Position numbers and translations under genes: made by a program. From Anthopleura xanthogrammica (taxonomy: Eukaryota; Cnidaria; Anthozoa; Actiniaria; Actiniidae): 64,000 nucleotides of DNA. Numbering within the stretch: position 1 is the first letter of the stretch; every line of letters starts with the position of its first letter. The stretch is taken from NCBI GenBank assembly GCA_964019055.1, contig OZ025217.1:11288755-11352754 (forward strand), read 5' to 3'. Below are positions 63,911-64,000 of this stretch, in pieces. The notes below the pieces were generated by a model. It saw nothing but the letters and a program-made list of their open reading frames with translations. It was not told the origin of the DNA and did no database searches.

Positions 63911-64000
63911 AAGGTAAAGATTTTTATTGGGCTATCCCAAACATTTTTGTGGTCGTACAGTATTTTTTGAGAATTCCTCAATAAATGATTAGGCCAATTT
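63911..64000. other. SKIC3 intron 17 (continues past the right edge)
   Basis: The donor GTTTGT at 63646 opens intron 17. Apart from copy D of the terminal-inverted-repeat element, nothing is recognised up to the window end, and exon 18 is not reached. Confidence 0.6.

Overview
The window is metazoan nuclear DNA: AT-rich, with GT-AG introns, a SINE, terminal-inverted-repeat elements and very long satellite arrays. A cnidarian such as a stony coral or sea anemone is the best guess. This rests on gene style and on a tRNA-like SINE in intron 1 that resembles ones common in such genomes, and I could not test it by a search.

Layout. (1) 1-2918 is the left flank. It holds two phase 1-1 exons of a minus-strand gene for a protein with Sushi/CCP modules, two terminal-inverted-repeat elements and some low-complexity DNA. 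(2) 2919-about 55905, some 83% of the window, is a composite macrosatellite of 14 head-to-tail units. Each unit has a ~590-bp unique core, an array of a 20-bp repeat, an array of a 40-bp repeat, and a ~490-bp unique spacer that the last unit lacks. Units range from 1.8 to 10 kb, almost entirely through repeat number. I estimate about 710 copies of the 20-mer and 600 of the 40-mer. (3) 55906-64000 is the promoter region and first 17 exons of a plus-strand gene for the SKI-complex TPR scaffold SKIC3 (TTC37). I joined these exons by eye into about 517 codons of continuous reading frame, and the gene runs off the right edge.

The most unusual part is the macrosatellite. After correcting for a few identifiable small indels, every unit length is 2 modulo 20. 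Diagnostic variants record nested duplications: 2-bp, 1-bp and 4-bp indels, spacer subtypes and a two-unit block. The unique core is not random spacer. It carries a GC-richer ~170-bp segment with three inverted-repeat stems, then a TATA-box / 44-codon ORF / AATAAA series just before the 20-mer array. The spacer carries a 60-codon ORF that is open in all 13 copies.

The two gene loci have no evident functional link. The array ends about 190 bp before the SKIC3 start codon, so that promoter sits against the satellite edge. The 5' end of the Sushi gene was not found in 1477-2918, so the array may lie in or next to its first intron.
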